64,000 nt of DNA from positions 62,001-126,000 of the forward strand of contig NZ_BJNW01000004.1 in assembly GCF_006539885.1 (NCBI RefSeq). The letters run 5' to 3'. The position numbers and the translations under genes were made by a program. This document shows, one piece after another, positions 1 through 7,811 of this stretch. The notes below the pieces were generated by a model, which was not told where the DNA came from, did no database searches, and was given only the letters and a program-made list of their open reading frames with translations. Every line of letters starts with the position of its first letter. Within the stretch, counting starts at the first letter, position 1. The stretch comes from Kocuria varians. GTDB lineage: Bacteria; Actinomycetota; Actinomycetes; Actinomycetales; Micrococcaceae.

Positions 1-2
1 AG

Positions 3-272
3 CTCACCCAGGACCAGCGCAAGCGCTGGAACGCTGCCGTGCGCCGCGTGAACCGCTTCGTCCCGCGCGGCGGGGTCACCATGACGTGCGCGGTGCTCGG
101 CACACTCAACCAGTCCCGGGACCTGCTGGAGGATCCGCACGTGCTGAAGACGGCCATCGTGGCGGCCGCGGCGCACGGGCCCGTGAGCCAGGCCCAGCGC
201 CGTCGGGTCACGGCCGCGCCGGAGGTCGCTGCGGAGCGGGCGAGCACGCACCTGGCGCCGTCGGGCGTCTGA
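3..272 (+). CDS. C-terminal end of an unidentified protein (5' truncated)
   Basis: An open frame enters from the left edge and stops at a TGA at 270-272, leaving 89 visible residues. An in-frame GTG lies at 39, but the frame is open to the edge, so this is most likely the tail of a longer gene. The visible part is basic and Ala/Arg-rich with no transmembrane segment. I do not recognise a family and assign no function. Confidence 0.5.
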   Translation, partial: LTQDQRKRWNAAVRRVNRFVPRGGVTMTCAVLGTLNQSRDLLEDPHVLKTAIVAAAAHGPVSQAQRRRVTAAPEVAAERASTHLAPSGV

Positions 273-376
273 GGCGCCGCGGCGGCGTCGTCCCCGTGCC
301 GAGCCGCGTGGAGCGGCGCTCCGGGAACAGTGACGCACGTGCTCGGGACTCGGAGGGACCCGGCGGGGAGCTGGAC

Positions 377-382
377 TAGAGT
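377..382 (+). promoter_or_regulatory. Putative -10 element (TAGAGT) of the lipoate-ligase-like gene
   Basis: TAGAGT lies 10 bases before the ATG at 393, so transcription would begin only a few bases before the start codon. There is no convincing ribosome-binding site. The mRNA is leaderless or nearly so. Confidence 0.4.
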
Positions 383-392
383 TGGCGCCAGC

Positions 393-1121
393 ATGAAACT
401 CATACGTCAGCGCGAATCCCTGGGCGCCGAGCAGGACTACCGCCGCGCACTCGCCATCCTCGACGCCGCCCGCGGCGGCGCGACCGAACCGGTGCTGCGC
501 GTCTACCAGCCGCGCCCCACGGTCGCCTTCGGGCGCCGCGACGAGCTGAACCCGGGTTTCCCGCGCGCTCGCCAGGCCGCGCTCGACGCCGCCTTCACCC
601 CCCTCGTGCGCCGCGTGGGCGGACGGGCCGCCGCCTACCACGGTGGCTGCCTGGTGGTGGACCACGTGGAGCCGGACCCCGATCCGAAGACGGGCATCCA
701 GGACCGCTACCGGCTCTTCGGCGACATGATCGTGGCTGCACTCGAGGAGCTCGAGGTGCCCGCGCAGGTGGGCGAGATCCCCGGCGAGTACTGCGCGGGG
801 GAGTACAGCGTGCACGCGCCCGGCACCCCCGCACACCCCGACCGCCCGGTGAAACTGGCGGGCACGGCCCAGCGGGTCTTGTCCGGTGCGTGGTACTTCT
901 CCACCGTGCTGGTCGTCGAGGAAGCCGAACCGCTGCGCGACGTGCTGGACGAGGTCCACACGAACCTCTCCGTGCCCTGGGAACCCAACACGGCCGGTTG
1001 CGTGGCGGACGTGCGCCCCGGGACCACCGTCGCCGAGGTCGAGCAGGCCCTCATGGACGTTTACGGCCGCTACTCCGCGTACATGGGCTACGGCGACGTC
1101 GTCGGCACCGACGAGCGCTGA
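393..1121 (+). CDS. Lipoate-protein ligase A family protein (BPL/LPL fold)
   Basis: A 242-residue single-domain protein of the biotin/lipoate ligase fold. A Gly-rich nucleotide/lipoyl-binding segment RVGGRAAAYHGG spans about residues 74-85. The motif VKLAGTAQR (153-161) holds the lysine (K154) that contacts the acyl-adenylate in this family. Such proteins attach lipoate, or transfer octanoate, to E2 and GcvH lipoyl domains; ligase versus amidotransferase cannot be decided from sequence. An in-frame GTG lies upstream at 330, but the ATG at 393 begins where family similarity begins and follows a TAGAGT hexamer. The acceptor-domain residues of the larger LplA are absent, as in short actinobacterial members. 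Confidence 0.8.
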   Translation: MKLIRQRESLGAEQDYRRALAILDAARGGATEPVLRVYQPRPTVAFGRRDELNPGFPRARQAALDAAFTPLVRRVGGRAAAYHGGCLVVDHVEPDPDPKTGIQDRYRLFGDMIVAALEELEVPAQVGEIPGEYCAGEYSVHAPGTPAHPDRPVKLAGTAQRVLSGAWYFSTVLVVEEAEPLRDVLDEVHTNLSVPWEPNTAGCVADVRPGTTVAEVEQALMDVYGRYSAYMGYGDVVGTDER

Positions 1122-1180
1122 GAGTCCCAGCACCACCCCGTTGACGACCCGCGGAGCACCCCGTGGCGGAAGGAGCGCCC

Positions 1181-2002
1181 ATGTGTGGCCGGTACGTGAT
1201 TGCCAGGACCCCGGGCCAGCTGGCCCTGCCCTTCGACGCCCGCGTGGACGACTCGGTGGAGGGCGCCGCGGGGCCGAACTGGAACGTGGCCCCGACCCAC
1301 ACGGTGCCCGTCCTGCTGGAGCGGCTCTCCGAGGATGGTCAGCTGCTGCGCGAGATCCACGCCGCACGATGGGGCCTGGTGCCTTCGTGGGCGAAGGAGA
1401 TCGGCGTGGGCTCCAAGATGTTCAACGCCCGCTCCGAGACGGTCCGGGAGAAGCCGTCCTTCCGCTCGGCCGTGGTCTCCCGCCGGTGCGCGATCCCCGC
1501 GGACGGCTACTACGAGTGGAAGGCCCCAGAGTCCGGGCGGGGTAGGAAGCAGCCCTACTTCGTGCACCCCGAGGACGGCTCCGCGATCTGGTTCGCGGGC
1601 ATCTACGAGTGGTGGCGCCTGCCGGGCGACGCGCAGGACGCCGCGCGGGCCGGCCAGACCCGTCCGGGCCGCACGACCCGTGAGGACGACGCCGCGGGGC
1701 AGTGGCTCCTCTCGTGCTCGATCCTCACGCGCGAGGCACCGCCCGCGGACGACGAGAACCCGCACCTGGCCGCGCTCGGAGCCCTGCACAACAGGCTGCC
1801 CGTGGGCATGACGGAGGACTTCGCCCGCACGTGGATCACCCCGGACAGGGACAAGGTGCACGTGGCCGAGCTCGTGGAGCAGGCCTCCCAGCAGGCGCTG
1901 GACGTGGCGGCCGCGTGGCGGATGCACCCGGTGACCACGGACGTGGGCTCGGTCTCCTCGACCGGGCCGCACCTCGTGGAGCCCCTCCAGACCCTGCTCT
2001 GA
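1181..2002 (+). CDS. SOS response-associated peptidase (SRAP; YedK/HMCES family)
   Basis: A 273-residue SRAP-domain protein. The mature N-terminus begins Met-Cys-Gly-Arg; after Met removal Cys2 is the catalytic residue that forms a thiazolidine crosslink with abasic sites in single-stranded DNA. NWNVAPT (33-39) supplies the active-site Asn. A YYEW motif supplies the Glu, and an LGALHNRLPV segment the His. The start at 1181 is fixed by the need for Cys at position 2 and by an AGGAG a few bases upstream; an in-frame GTG at 1163 would bury the cysteine. The family protects abasic sites during replication. The gene stands alone here, about 17 kb from pafBC. Confidence 0.93.
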   Translation: MCGRYVIARTPGQLALPFDARVDDSVEGAAGPNWNVAPTHTVPVLLERLSEDGQLLREIHAARWGLVPSWAKEIGVGSKMFNARSETVREKPSFRSAVVSRRCAIPADGYYEWKAPESGRGRKQPYFVHPEDGSAIWFAGIYEWWRLPGDAQDAARAGQTRPGRTTREDDAAGQWLLSCSILTREAPPADDENPHLAALGALHNRLPVGMTEDFARTWITPDRDKVHVAELVEQASQQALDVAAAWRMHPVTTDVGSVSSTGPHLVEPLQTLL

Positions 2003-2015
2003 GTGGGCGCTCCCG

Positions 2016-2043
2016 GGGCCGGCCAGGTCCGTGTCGCCGGCCC
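2016..2043 (+). terminator. Hairpin downstream of the SRAP gene
   Basis: A perfect 8-base inverted repeat (GGGCCGGC / GCCGGCCC, arms 2016-2023 and 2036-2043) with a 12-base loop begins 13 bases after the SRAP stop codon. There is no U-tract, which is usual for GC-rich actinobacterial terminators. Confidence 0.5.
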
Positions 2044-2066
2044 GTGACGGCGGCCAGCCCCCGACC

Positions 2067-2072
2067 TAGAGT
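2067..2072 (+). promoter_or_regulatory. Putative -10 element (TAGAGT) upstream of the FMN split-barrel gene
   Basis: TAGAGT lies 48 bases before the ATG at 2121. A GTG sits exactly 7 bases downstream, at 2080, in another frame; this is discussed in the findings. Confidence 0.45.
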
Positions 2073-2120
2073 GGAGACGGTGGGAGAACCACCGCACACT
2101 CACGAGCACCGGGGGCAGAC

Positions 2121-2567
2121 ATGGTGGAACTGGGCAACACGCTGACGGAGGACGCACGCTGGCTGGTCGGCTTCGTCCGCGAGGTGGGCGGGGCGGTCCT
2201 CGCGAGCAACAGCGGCACCGGGGCACCCGAGTCCGCGTACGTGCTCGTGACCGCCACGGACGCCAGCAAGATCGTCTTCGGGACCAACGCGCAGTCGCGC
2301 AAGTTCACGAACATCACGGCGGACCCGCGCGTGTCCATGGTCCTGATGCAGGACGGTGCGCACGAGGTGCAGCTCGAGGGCGAGGCCCGTGTGCTCGAGG
2401 GCTCGGACGCCGCCCCGGCCGCGGAGGCGCTCGCCGCGCAGCACCCGGGCTCCACCGACACGCAGGATCCCGAGAACCTGCGTCTGCTCGAGTTCACCGT
2501 GCGCTGGGCGTCCCGGACGGACACCTCCCAGCAGCCGCCACTGGCGGCGGAGCTGGAACTGCGCTGA
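2121..2567 (+). CDS. Pyridoxamine 5'-phosphate oxidase-like FMN/F420-binding split-barrel protein
   Basis: A 148-residue protein. The pattern is that of the split beta-barrel flavin-binding family: an N-terminal helix, a VLASNSGTG..PESAYV strand pair, KIVFGTNAQSRKFTNITADPRVS in the middle, and a VQLEGEARVLEG strand near residue 90. These proteins bind FMN, F420 or heme and reduce small substrates; the exact cofactor and substrate cannot be read here. The ATG at 2121 is preceded by a G-rich GGGGG ribosome-binding site 6 bases upstream. The gene is monocistronic and converges on the GNAT gene, with an inverted repeat between them. Confidence 0.75.
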   Translation: MVELGNTLTEDARWLVGFVREVGGAVLASNSGTGAPESAYVLVTATDASKIVFGTNAQSRKFTNITADPRVSMVLMQDGAHEVQLEGEARVLEGSDAAPAAEALAAQHPGSTDTQDPENLRLLEFTVRWASRTDTSQQPPLAAELELR

Positions 2568-2597
2568 ACCGGGGCCCCGCGCGGCGAGGGCGACGGT

Positions 2598-2628
2598 ACG
2601 ACGACGCCCGGGCCGGCGGCGTCGTCGT
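2598..2628. terminator. Bidirectional terminator made of an inverted pair of the 11-base repeat
   Basis: ACGACGACGCC at 2598-2608 is followed, after a 9-base GC loop, by its exact complement GGCGTCGTCGT at 2618-2628. The hairpin lies between two convergent genes (ends 2567 and 2682). The same 11-base word recurs across the window. Confidence 0.7.
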
Positions 2629-2681
2629 GACGTGCCGACCCGGGCGCGGTCCCGGTGCCCGGGGCGACCCGGGGGATGGTT

Positions 2682-3185
2682 CTAGAGCTCGTCCTGCTCC
2701 GGGGCCCACCGGTTGAAGTCGAGCGTCAGGTAGAGGGCGAGCGCGGCGGCGTTGTCCTCCGGGATGCGCACGCAGACCTCCTCGTAGCCGTTCTCGTGCA
2801 GGGACGCCATGACCTGGCGGACGAGCTGCTCGGCGTAGCCGCGGCGGCGGTGGGAGGACGCCGTGAAGAGCTCGAAGAGGTAGGGGACGTCCGGGAGGTT
2901 CTTGTCCAGGCGGCGTTCGAGGACCACGGCGGCGGCCACGGGGGTGCCCTCCTCGTCCTCGATGACCTGGGACTGCTGCTGCAGGAAGGGGCCGAAGTCG
3001 CCGTTGAAGGCGCCGTGGATCATGCGCTCGGCGTCCTCGGGAGTCCTGGAGATCTTGGAGCCGTAGGCCTCCAGGAACAGCCGCGCGAGCTCCGAGGTGT
3101 CCGCCTCCGTCAGTCCACGGCTGGTGGTCGTGACCTCTCGCGAGTTGGGCACGGTCCGGGCGATCAGCGTGATATTTCCAGTCAT
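2682..3185 (-). CDS. GNAT family N-acetyltransferase
   Basis: A 167-residue single-domain acetyltransferase. The acetyl-CoA pyrophosphate loop reads SSHRRRGYAEQLV (about residues 111-123), the R/Q-x-x-G-x-A/G pattern of GNAT motif A. A motif-B-like RIPEDNAAALALYLTLDF stretch near the C-terminus contains the usual Asn and Tyr. The substrate cannot be predicted. The start is the ATG at 3185; the longer open frame upstream is antisense to the neighbouring peptidase gene. It converges with the split-barrel gene and is divergent from the M20 peptidase gene. Confidence 0.82.
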   Translation of the reverse strand: MTGNITLIARTVPNSREVTTTSRGLTEADTSELARLFLEAYGSKISRTPEDAERMIHGAFNGDFGPFLQQQSQVIEDEEGTPVAAAVVLERRLDKNLPDVPYLFELFTASSHRRRGYAEQLVRQVMASLHENGYEEVCVRIPEDNAAALALYLTLDFNRWAPEQDEL

Positions 3186-3332
3186 GTCGGCCTTCCACGG
3201 TCGATGGGAACTCGGGTGCAACGTGACCCTCAGGGTAGCGGAGAACCCCTGCAAGTCCACGTGAGGACTACCGTGGGGACCTGTGACGTCACAGCGCGAG
3301 AACACGACGAGAGACGGCGAGGGACGAGGACG

Positions 3333-4682
3333 ATGAGCGAGCACGGCGCAGACACCGGACGGCACGGGGGCGATGCCGCGGATACTTCCACACCGGAGGG
3401 GGAGACCGCGCGGATCTGCCGCGAGCTGATCCGTTTCAACACCTCGAACTACGCGGGCGGGGAGGCCGAGGGGGAGCGCCCGGCGGCCGAGTACGTGGCC
3501 CAGCTGATCGAGGAGGCGGGGCTGGAGCCCCAGTACTTCGAGTCCGCCCCCGGGCGCGCCAACGTCTTCGCGCGGCTGGAGGGCACCGACCCCTCCGCGG
3601 ACGCGCTGCTCGTGCACGGCCACCTGGACGTGGTCCCGGCCCGCGCGGAGGAGTGGTCCGTGGACCCGTTCGCCGGCGAGCTGCGGGACGGCATGATCTG
3701 GGGCCGCGGCGCCGTGGACATGAAGGACATGGACGCCATGATGCTCTCGGTGCTGCGCCACATGCGCCGCACGGGCACCAGGCCGCGGCGTGACATCGTC
3801 TTCGGGTTCTTCGCGGACGAGGAGGCCGGGATGCAGTACGGCTCCAAGTACATGGTCAACGAGCACCCCGAGGTCTTCGACGGCGTCACGGACGCGCTGA
3901 GCGAGGTGGGTGGCTTCTCCGCGGACATCGGGGGGCGCCGAGCCTATCTGCTGCAGACCGCGGAGAAGGGCTTCATGTGGCTGCGCCTGGTCGCGGAGGG
4001 TGCCGCGGGCCACGGCTCGGGGTTGCACGAGGACAACGCGATCACGCACCTCTCCCGTGCCATGGCGAACATCGGCGAGTACACGTGGCCGGTGGAGCTG
4101 ACCAAGACCACCCGGGCGTTCCTGGACGAGGTCACGGAGCTCACGGGCGTGGAGTTCGACCCCCAGAACCCGCAGAAGCTGCTCCGCGAGCTCGGCTCGG
4201 TCTCCCGGTTCGTGGGCGCGACCCTGCAGAACACCTCCAACCCCACGCGCCTGGACGGCGGCTACAAGACCAACGTGATCCCGGGCTCCGCGCAGGGCGC
4301 GGTGGACGTGCGCTTCCTGCCGGAGCAGGAGGAGCTGGTGCGTGCCCGGCTGCAGGAGCTGGCCGGGGACAGGGTGCGGATCGAGACGGAGTTCGAGGAC
4401 ATCGGCCTGGAAGTCCCCTTCTCCGGGACCGTGGTGGACGCCATGGTGGACGCGCTGACCGCCGAGGACCCGGACGCCGTGGTGCTGCCGTACATGCTCG
4501 GTGCCGGCACGGACAACAAGTCGCTCTCGCGGCTCGGGATCTCCGGCTACGGCTTCGTGCCGCTGCAGCTGCCCTCGGACCTCGACTTCACGGGCATGTT
4601 CCACGGCATCGACGAGCGCGTGCCCGTGTCCTCGCTCGAGTTCGGCTCGCGCGTGCTCGACCGGCTGCTGCGCAACTACTGA
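3333..4682 (+). CDS. M20/M25/M40 family metallopeptidase (dipeptidase/deacylase type)
   Basis: A 449-residue di-zinc M20 hydrolase. HGHLD (about 95-99) provides the first metal ligand and a nearby Asp. GRGAVDMKD (124-132) provides the bridging Asp. ADEEAG (161-166) carries the catalytic Glu and the next metal ligand. A dimerisation insertion follows, and a C-terminal His lies in the FTGMFHGIDER segment. Actinobacterial proteins of this type are annotated as dipeptidase or acetylornithine-deacetylase-like; the substrate is unresolved. The start ATG at 3333 follows a purine-rich GGACGAGGA; a longer open frame upstream overlaps the divergent GNAT gene and is rejected. The acyl-CoA dehydrogenase gene starts 48 bases downstream. 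Confidence 0.88.
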   Translation: MSEHGADTGRHGGDAADTSTPEGETARICRELIRFNTSNYAGGEAEGERPAAEYVAQLIEEAGLEPQYFESAPGRANVFARLEGTDPSADALLVHGHLDVVPARAEEWSVDPFAGELRDGMIWGRGAVDMKDMDAMMLSVLRHMRRTGTRPRRDIVFGFFADEEAGMQYGSKYMVNEHPEVFDGVTDALSEVGGFSADIGGRRAYLLQTAEKGFMWLRLVAEGAAGHGSGLHEDNAITHLSRAMANIGEYTWPVELTKTTRAFLDEVTELTGVEFDPQNPQKLLRELGSVSRFVGATLQNTSNPTRLDGGYKTNVIPGSAQGAVDVRFLPEQEELVRARLQELAGDRVRIETEFEDIGLEVPFSGTVVDAMVDALTAEDPDAVVLPYMLGAGTDNKSLSRLGISGYGFVPLQLPSDLDFTGMFHGIDERVPVSSLEFGSRVLDRLLRNY

Positions 4683-4730
4683 GCACTGCCCACCGCCCCG
4701 CCCCCTCGACCAACCCGCGGAAGGAACCCC

Positions 4731-5915
4731 ATGAACGCCGTCACCGAGCTGCTGCCGGACTCCCTGCTGGAGGAGATCCGGGCCCGCGCCGCCACCGTGG
4801 ACGCGGAGAACCGGTTCTTCGACGAGGACTTCGCCGCGCTGCGCGACGCCGGCTACCTGCGCATGCTCGTGCCGCGCGAGTTCGGGGGGCTGGGCTTCAC
4901 GCTCGAACAGGCCGTCCACGCCCAGCGTCGCCTGGCCACCGCCGCCCCTGCCACCGCACTGGGCATCAACATGCACCACGTGATCGTGGGCATCGGATAC
5001 ACGCTGCACCTGCGCGGGGACGAGCGCGCCCGCCGGATCTTCGAGGACGCCGTGGCCGGTGAGGTCTTCGCATTCGGCATCTCGGAGGCGGGCAACGACT
5101 CCGTCCTCTTCGACGCCACCGCCCGCGCGCACGACGCCCCGGAGGGCTGGCGGCTCTACGGCACCAAGATCTTCACGTCCCTCTCGCCGCGCTGGACGCG
5201 CCTGCTCGTTCACGCGCGCACGGAGGGGGACGACGACGCCGCGCGCCTCGTCGTCGGCTTCCTCACCCGCCCGGACCACACGGTTCCCGCGCAGGGCGTG
5301 GTGGTCCGCGAGGACTGGGACGCCCTGGGCATGCGCGGCTCACAGTCCTGCACCACCGTGCTGGACGGCGCCCTGCTGCGCCGCGAAAACCTGCTGACCA
5401 CCACCCCGGTGGGGCCCAACCCAGACCCGGTGGTGTGGGGGATCTTCGGGTGCTTCGAGCTGCTGCTCGCGGCCGTGTACACCGGGATCGCGGACCGGGC
5501 CATCGAGGTGGCGGTGCAGATCACGACCTCCCGGCGCTCGCTGGCCAAGGATGCGCCGTACTCGGAGGACCCGGACATCCGCCGCCACGTGGCGCGGGCC
5601 GGGGTGCTGCGCGACGGTGTGGACCTGCAGCTGGGGCGGCTCGCCGCGGACGTGGACGCCCTGGGCTCGGAACGGGACCCGCAGCACGGGCCGCGCTGGT
5701 TCATCCTCTTCTCCGGGGTCAAGCACCGGGCCACGGAGGCGGCGCGGGAGGTCGTGGACCTCGCCCTTCGCGCGAGCGGCGGTGCCCAGTACCGCAGGGG
5801 CTCCGAGCTGGAACGGCTCTACCGGGACGTGCTCGCGGGGATGTACCACCCCTCGGACGAGGAGTCGGTGCTCTCGGCCACGGCGAACTCGCTGCTGGGG
5901 CCGGTCGGCTCTTGA
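4731..5915 (+). CDS. Acyl-CoA dehydrogenase family flavoprotein
   Basis: A 394-residue protein with the acyl-CoA dehydrogenase domain order. The N-terminal helical domain includes LVPREFGGLGFTLEQAV. The middle beta domain includes FGISEAGNDS, and GTKIFTSLSP corresponds to the flavin-contacting G-x-K-x-[FY]-[IV]-[ST] motif. LGMRGSQSCTTVLDG precedes the C-terminal helical bundle. The usual catalytic Glu is not obvious, so it may belong to the broader clade that includes monooxygenases and N-acyl-amino-acid dehydrogenases. The ATG at 4731 follows GGAAGGA. It is close behind the M20 peptidase gene and probably cotranscribed. Confidence 0.85.
   Translation: MNAVTELLPDSLLEEIRARAATVDAENRFFDEDFAALRDAGYLRMLVPREFGGLGFTLEQAVHAQRRLATAAPATALGINMHHVIVGIGYTLHLRGDERARRIFEDAVAGEVFAFGISEAGNDSVLFDATARAHDAPEGWRLYGTKIFTSLSPRWTRLLVHARTEGDDDAARLVVGFLTRPDHTVPAQGVVVREDWDALGMRGSQSCTTVLDGALLRRENLLTTTPVGPNPDPVVWGIFGCFELLLAAVYTGIADRAIEVAVQITTSRRSLAKDAPYSEDPDIRRHVARAGVLRDGVDLQLGRLAADVDALGSERDPQHGPRWFILFSGVKHRATEAAREVVDLALRASGGAQYRRGSELERLYRDVLAGMYHPSDEESVLSATANSLLGPVGS
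5230..5240 (-). repeat. Coding copy of the 11-base repeat in the acyl-CoA dehydrogenase gene
   Basis: Exact ACGACGACGCC within a surface Asp/Ala-rich stretch of the protein. Confidence 0.5.
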
Positions 5916-5961
5916 CCACGTGCCTCCCCGCCGGCAGGCATGGACCGGGGCCGGCCGCGCG

Positions 5962-5972
5962 GGCGTCGTCGT
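5962..5972 (+). repeat. Intergenic copy of the 11-base repeat GGCGTCGTCGT
   Basis: An exact copy between the convergent acyl-CoA dehydrogenase and DUF5703 genes. A loose GGCAGGC/GCCTGCC pair (5933-5939 and 5989-5995) flanks it, so the region could form a long-looped terminator. Confidence 0.6.
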
Positions 5973-6008
5973 GCCGGGTGGCGGTCGCGCCTGCCCAGCG
6001 GTGAGGCC

Positions 6009-6254
6009 TCAGAACGTGCGGTCCACCCGGATGATGCGTCGGCGCATCACGTAGCGGCGCGCGCCGCCGTAGAGCACCGCGGAGCGCATGAGCTCCCACT
6101 TGCCGTACTCCGCGTGCTCCTTGACCCGGGTGCGCGCCTCCGCAGGCTTCTCGCGGGGCGCCACCGTGAGGGAGAGGTACTCGTAGCGCTCGTCGCGTCC
6201 GGTCATGGTGGGGTGGCCGGACACGGAACTGTGCTTCAGGCGTTGTTCTTTCAT
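6009..6254 (-). CDS. DUF5703 family protein
   Basis: An 81-residue basic protein containing YEYLSLTVAPRE, AEYGKWELMR and VMRRRIIRVDRTF. I recognise the conserved actinobacterial DUF5703 pattern; its function is unknown. There is no signal peptide or transmembrane segment. The ATG at 6254 is chosen because CAGAAT, a weak -10, lies 7 bases upstream. Another ATG three codons earlier (6263) is possible and would overlap that hexamer. It is divergently transcribed from the acidic-protein gene across a 39-base gap. Confidence 0.75.
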   Translation of the reverse strand: MKEQRLKHSSVSGHPTMTGRDERYEYLSLTVAPREKPAEARTRVKEHAEYGKWELMRSAVLYGGARRYVMRRRIIRVDRTF

Positions 6255-6280
6255 CGCTCCCATTCTGCTCCGATAACGGC

Positions 6281-6286
6281 TAACGT
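6281..6286 (+). promoter_or_regulatory. Leaderless -10 element (TAACGT) of the acidic-protein gene
   Basis: TAACGT is followed by 7 bases and then the ATG at 6294, with no ribosome-binding site. Transcription would begin at or next to the start codon. Confidence 0.55.
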
Positions 6287-6293
6287 CTACTCC

Positions 6294-6659
6294 ATGAGCA
6301 CCGATCCTCGCGCCGCACTGCAAACCCTCGTCAACGCCCTGGAAGAGCACCTCGCCGCCGCCGCCAACCGCCGCTCGGATGACGACCCCTCGGTGGACGG
6401 TGCCTACGTGGCCATCGCGAACTCCTTCGAGGCCTATGAGGAAGCCCTCTACGACGCTTACGACGAGGTCACCCCGCTCACGGTCTTCGCCGACGACGAC
6501 TCGGACGAGGACGACGACGACCTCGACTACGAAGATGATGACGACGAGGACGATGACGACGACCTCCTCGAGGACAACGAGATGCTCGACGAGGACCTCG
6601 TGGACGAGGACGACTACGACGACGACGATTCCGCGGAGGGTTCCTCGACGCGTCGCTGA
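6294..6659 (+). CDS. Small protein with an extremely acidic C-terminal half
   Basis: A 121-residue cytoplasmic protein. Residues 1-60 look like an ordinary helical domain (LQTLVNALEEHL, YVAIANSFEAYEEALYDAYDEVTPL). The remaining 60 residues are almost all Asp and Glu and must be disordered. The first part resembles small actinobacterial proteins that databases sometimes label 'primosomal protein' without evidence; the function is unknown. Translation probably starts leaderless at 6294. A very strong hairpin follows the stop codon, so the gene is a single transcription unit. Confidence 0.78.
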   Translation: MSTDPRAALQTLVNALEEHLAAAANRRSDDDPSVDGAYVAIANSFEAYEEALYDAYDEVTPLTVFADDDSDEDDDDLDYEDDDDEDDDDDLLEDNEMLDEDLVDEDDYDDDDSAEGSSTRR

Positions 6660-6679
6660 CGCGCCGGACACCGGATCGA

Positions 6680-6710
6680 GGAGGGCCCCCACCCGTGGTG
6701 GGGGCCCTCC
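6680..6710 (+). terminator. Strong intrinsic hairpin after the acidic-protein gene
   Basis: Perfect 14-base arms (6680-6693 and 6697-6710) close a 3-base CGT loop, 21 bases after the stop codon. The stem is GC-rich and there is no T-tract. Confidence 0.8.
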
Positions 6711-6764
6711 TGCGTGTCCAGAGCTCTCCCAGGGCGCGGCCCGGTGGGGCCGTCGGGGGTGCCG

Positions 6765-6770
6765 TACAGT
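6765..6770 (+). promoter_or_regulatory. Leaderless -10 element (TACAGT) of uppP
   Basis: TACAGT is followed by exactly 6 bases and then the GTG start at 6777. No ribosome-binding site is present. Confidence 0.65.
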
Positions 6771-6776
6771 TGTCGC

Positions 6777-7610
6777 GTGAACTGGATCGAAGCGATAATC
6801 CTGGGCCTCGTGCAGGGCCTGACCGAATTCCTCCCCGTCTCCTCCTCCGCGCACCTGCGGATCGTCGGCGAGTTCCTGCCCAACGGAGCGGATCCCGGTG
6901 CGACCTTCACCGCGATCACGCAGCTGGGCACGGAGGCCGCCGTGATCATCTTCTTCTGGCGCGACATCGTGCGGATCATCAAGCAGTGGGCACTGTCGCT
7001 GACCGGGCGCGTGGACCGCTCGGACCCGGACGCCCGCATGGGGTGGTTCATCATCCTGGGCTCCCTACCCATCGCGGTGCTGGGGCTGCTGCTGCAGGAC
7101 TACATCGAGACCCAGTTCCGTTCCCTGTGGATCACCGCGACCATGCTCGTGGTCTTCGGCCTGTTCCTGGCCGTGGCCGACCGCGTGGGCAAGCAGGAGC
7201 GCCACCTCGAGGACCTCACCTTCAAGCACGCCGTGGGCTACGGCTTCGCCCAGGCGCTCGCCCTGATCCCGGGCGTCTCCCGCTCCGGCGGCACCATCAC
7301 CGCGGGTCTGCTCATGGGCTACACCCGGGCCGCCGCCGCGCGCTACGCGTTCCTGCTGGCCATCCCCGCGGTGTTCTCCTCCGGGCTCTACCAGCTGTAC
7401 AAGGCGGTGAGCGGCCAGGAGCCCGGCGGGGTCTACACCCTGGGCCAGACGGCGGTCGCCACCGTGATCGCCTTCGTGGTGGGCTACCTGATCATCGGCT
7501 GGTTCATGCACTACATCTCCGAGCGCAGCTACAACCTGTTCGTGTGGTACCGGGTGCTGCTCGGCGCCGCACTGTTCGTGCTGCTGGGCACGGGCCTGAT
7601 CAACGCCTGA
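6777..7610 (+). CDS. uppP: Undecaprenyl-diphosphatase UppP/BacA
   Basis: A 277-residue polytopic membrane protein. It removes a phosphate from undecaprenyl diphosphate to recycle the lipid carrier for peptidoglycan and other wall polymers. The two signature motifs are present: [14 protein letters not shown] (about residues 14-27) and the [10 protein letters not shown] loop near residue 167, which contains the active-site Arg and Ser. Several hydrophobic helices follow, and the length matches the family. The GTG at 6777 is chosen over an in-frame ATG at 6714 because it follows a TACAGT -10 at the leaderless distance and gives the canonical N-terminus. Confidence 0.95.
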   Translation: MNWIEAIILGLVQGLTEFLPVSSSAHLRIVGEFLPNGADPGATFTAITQLGTEAAVIIFFWRDIVRIIKQWALSLTGRVDRSDPDARMGWFIILGSLPIAVLGLLLQDYIETQFRSLWITATMLVVFGLFLAVADRVGKQERHLEDLTFKHAVGYGFAQALALIPGVSRSGGTITAGLLMGYTRAAAARYAFLLAIPAVFSSGLYQLYKAVSGQEPGGVYTLGQTAVATVIAFVVGYLIIGWFMHYISERSYNLFVWYRVLLGAALFVLLGTGLINA

Positions 7611-7647
7611 CATCCCTCCCGGGGCCCGCCGACCCTGGCGGCCGTGC

Positions 7648-7658
7648 GGCGTCGTCGT
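7648..7658 (+). repeat. Intergenic copy of the 11-base repeat between uppP and mshC
   Basis: An exact GGCGTCGTCGT 38 bases after the uppP stop. An imperfect GGCCCGCC/GGCGGCC hairpin lies just upstream (about 7625-7643). The rest of the 201-base gap holds no gene that I can see. Confidence 0.6.
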
Positions 7659-7811
7659 TGCCGTCCGGTCCTGCAAGGCACCGGGCGCACGGCGGCAGGC
7701 AGCCGGCGAGACCCGCCGGCGAACCCGAGCCGAGGCCGCACGGGGAATAGCGCACCGGGCGAGCCCCGTTGCGCAGTTGACGACAGACATTCCGTCCGAA
7801 CGAAGGTGAAC

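Noticed and set aside
2682-5279. A continuous 865-codon minus-strand frame across the M20 peptidase and acyl-CoA dehydrogenase genes
   Set aside because: Only its last 167 codons (GNAT) show family motifs. The rest is His/Arg/Gly-rich antisense of two well-supported plus-strand genes, a usual artefact of GC-rich DNA.
6481-6650. Asp-codon-rich GAC/GAT tract as an uptake-repeat cluster or microsatellite
   Set aside because: It is explained by the Asp/Glu tail of the encoded protein and does not contain the full 11-base word.
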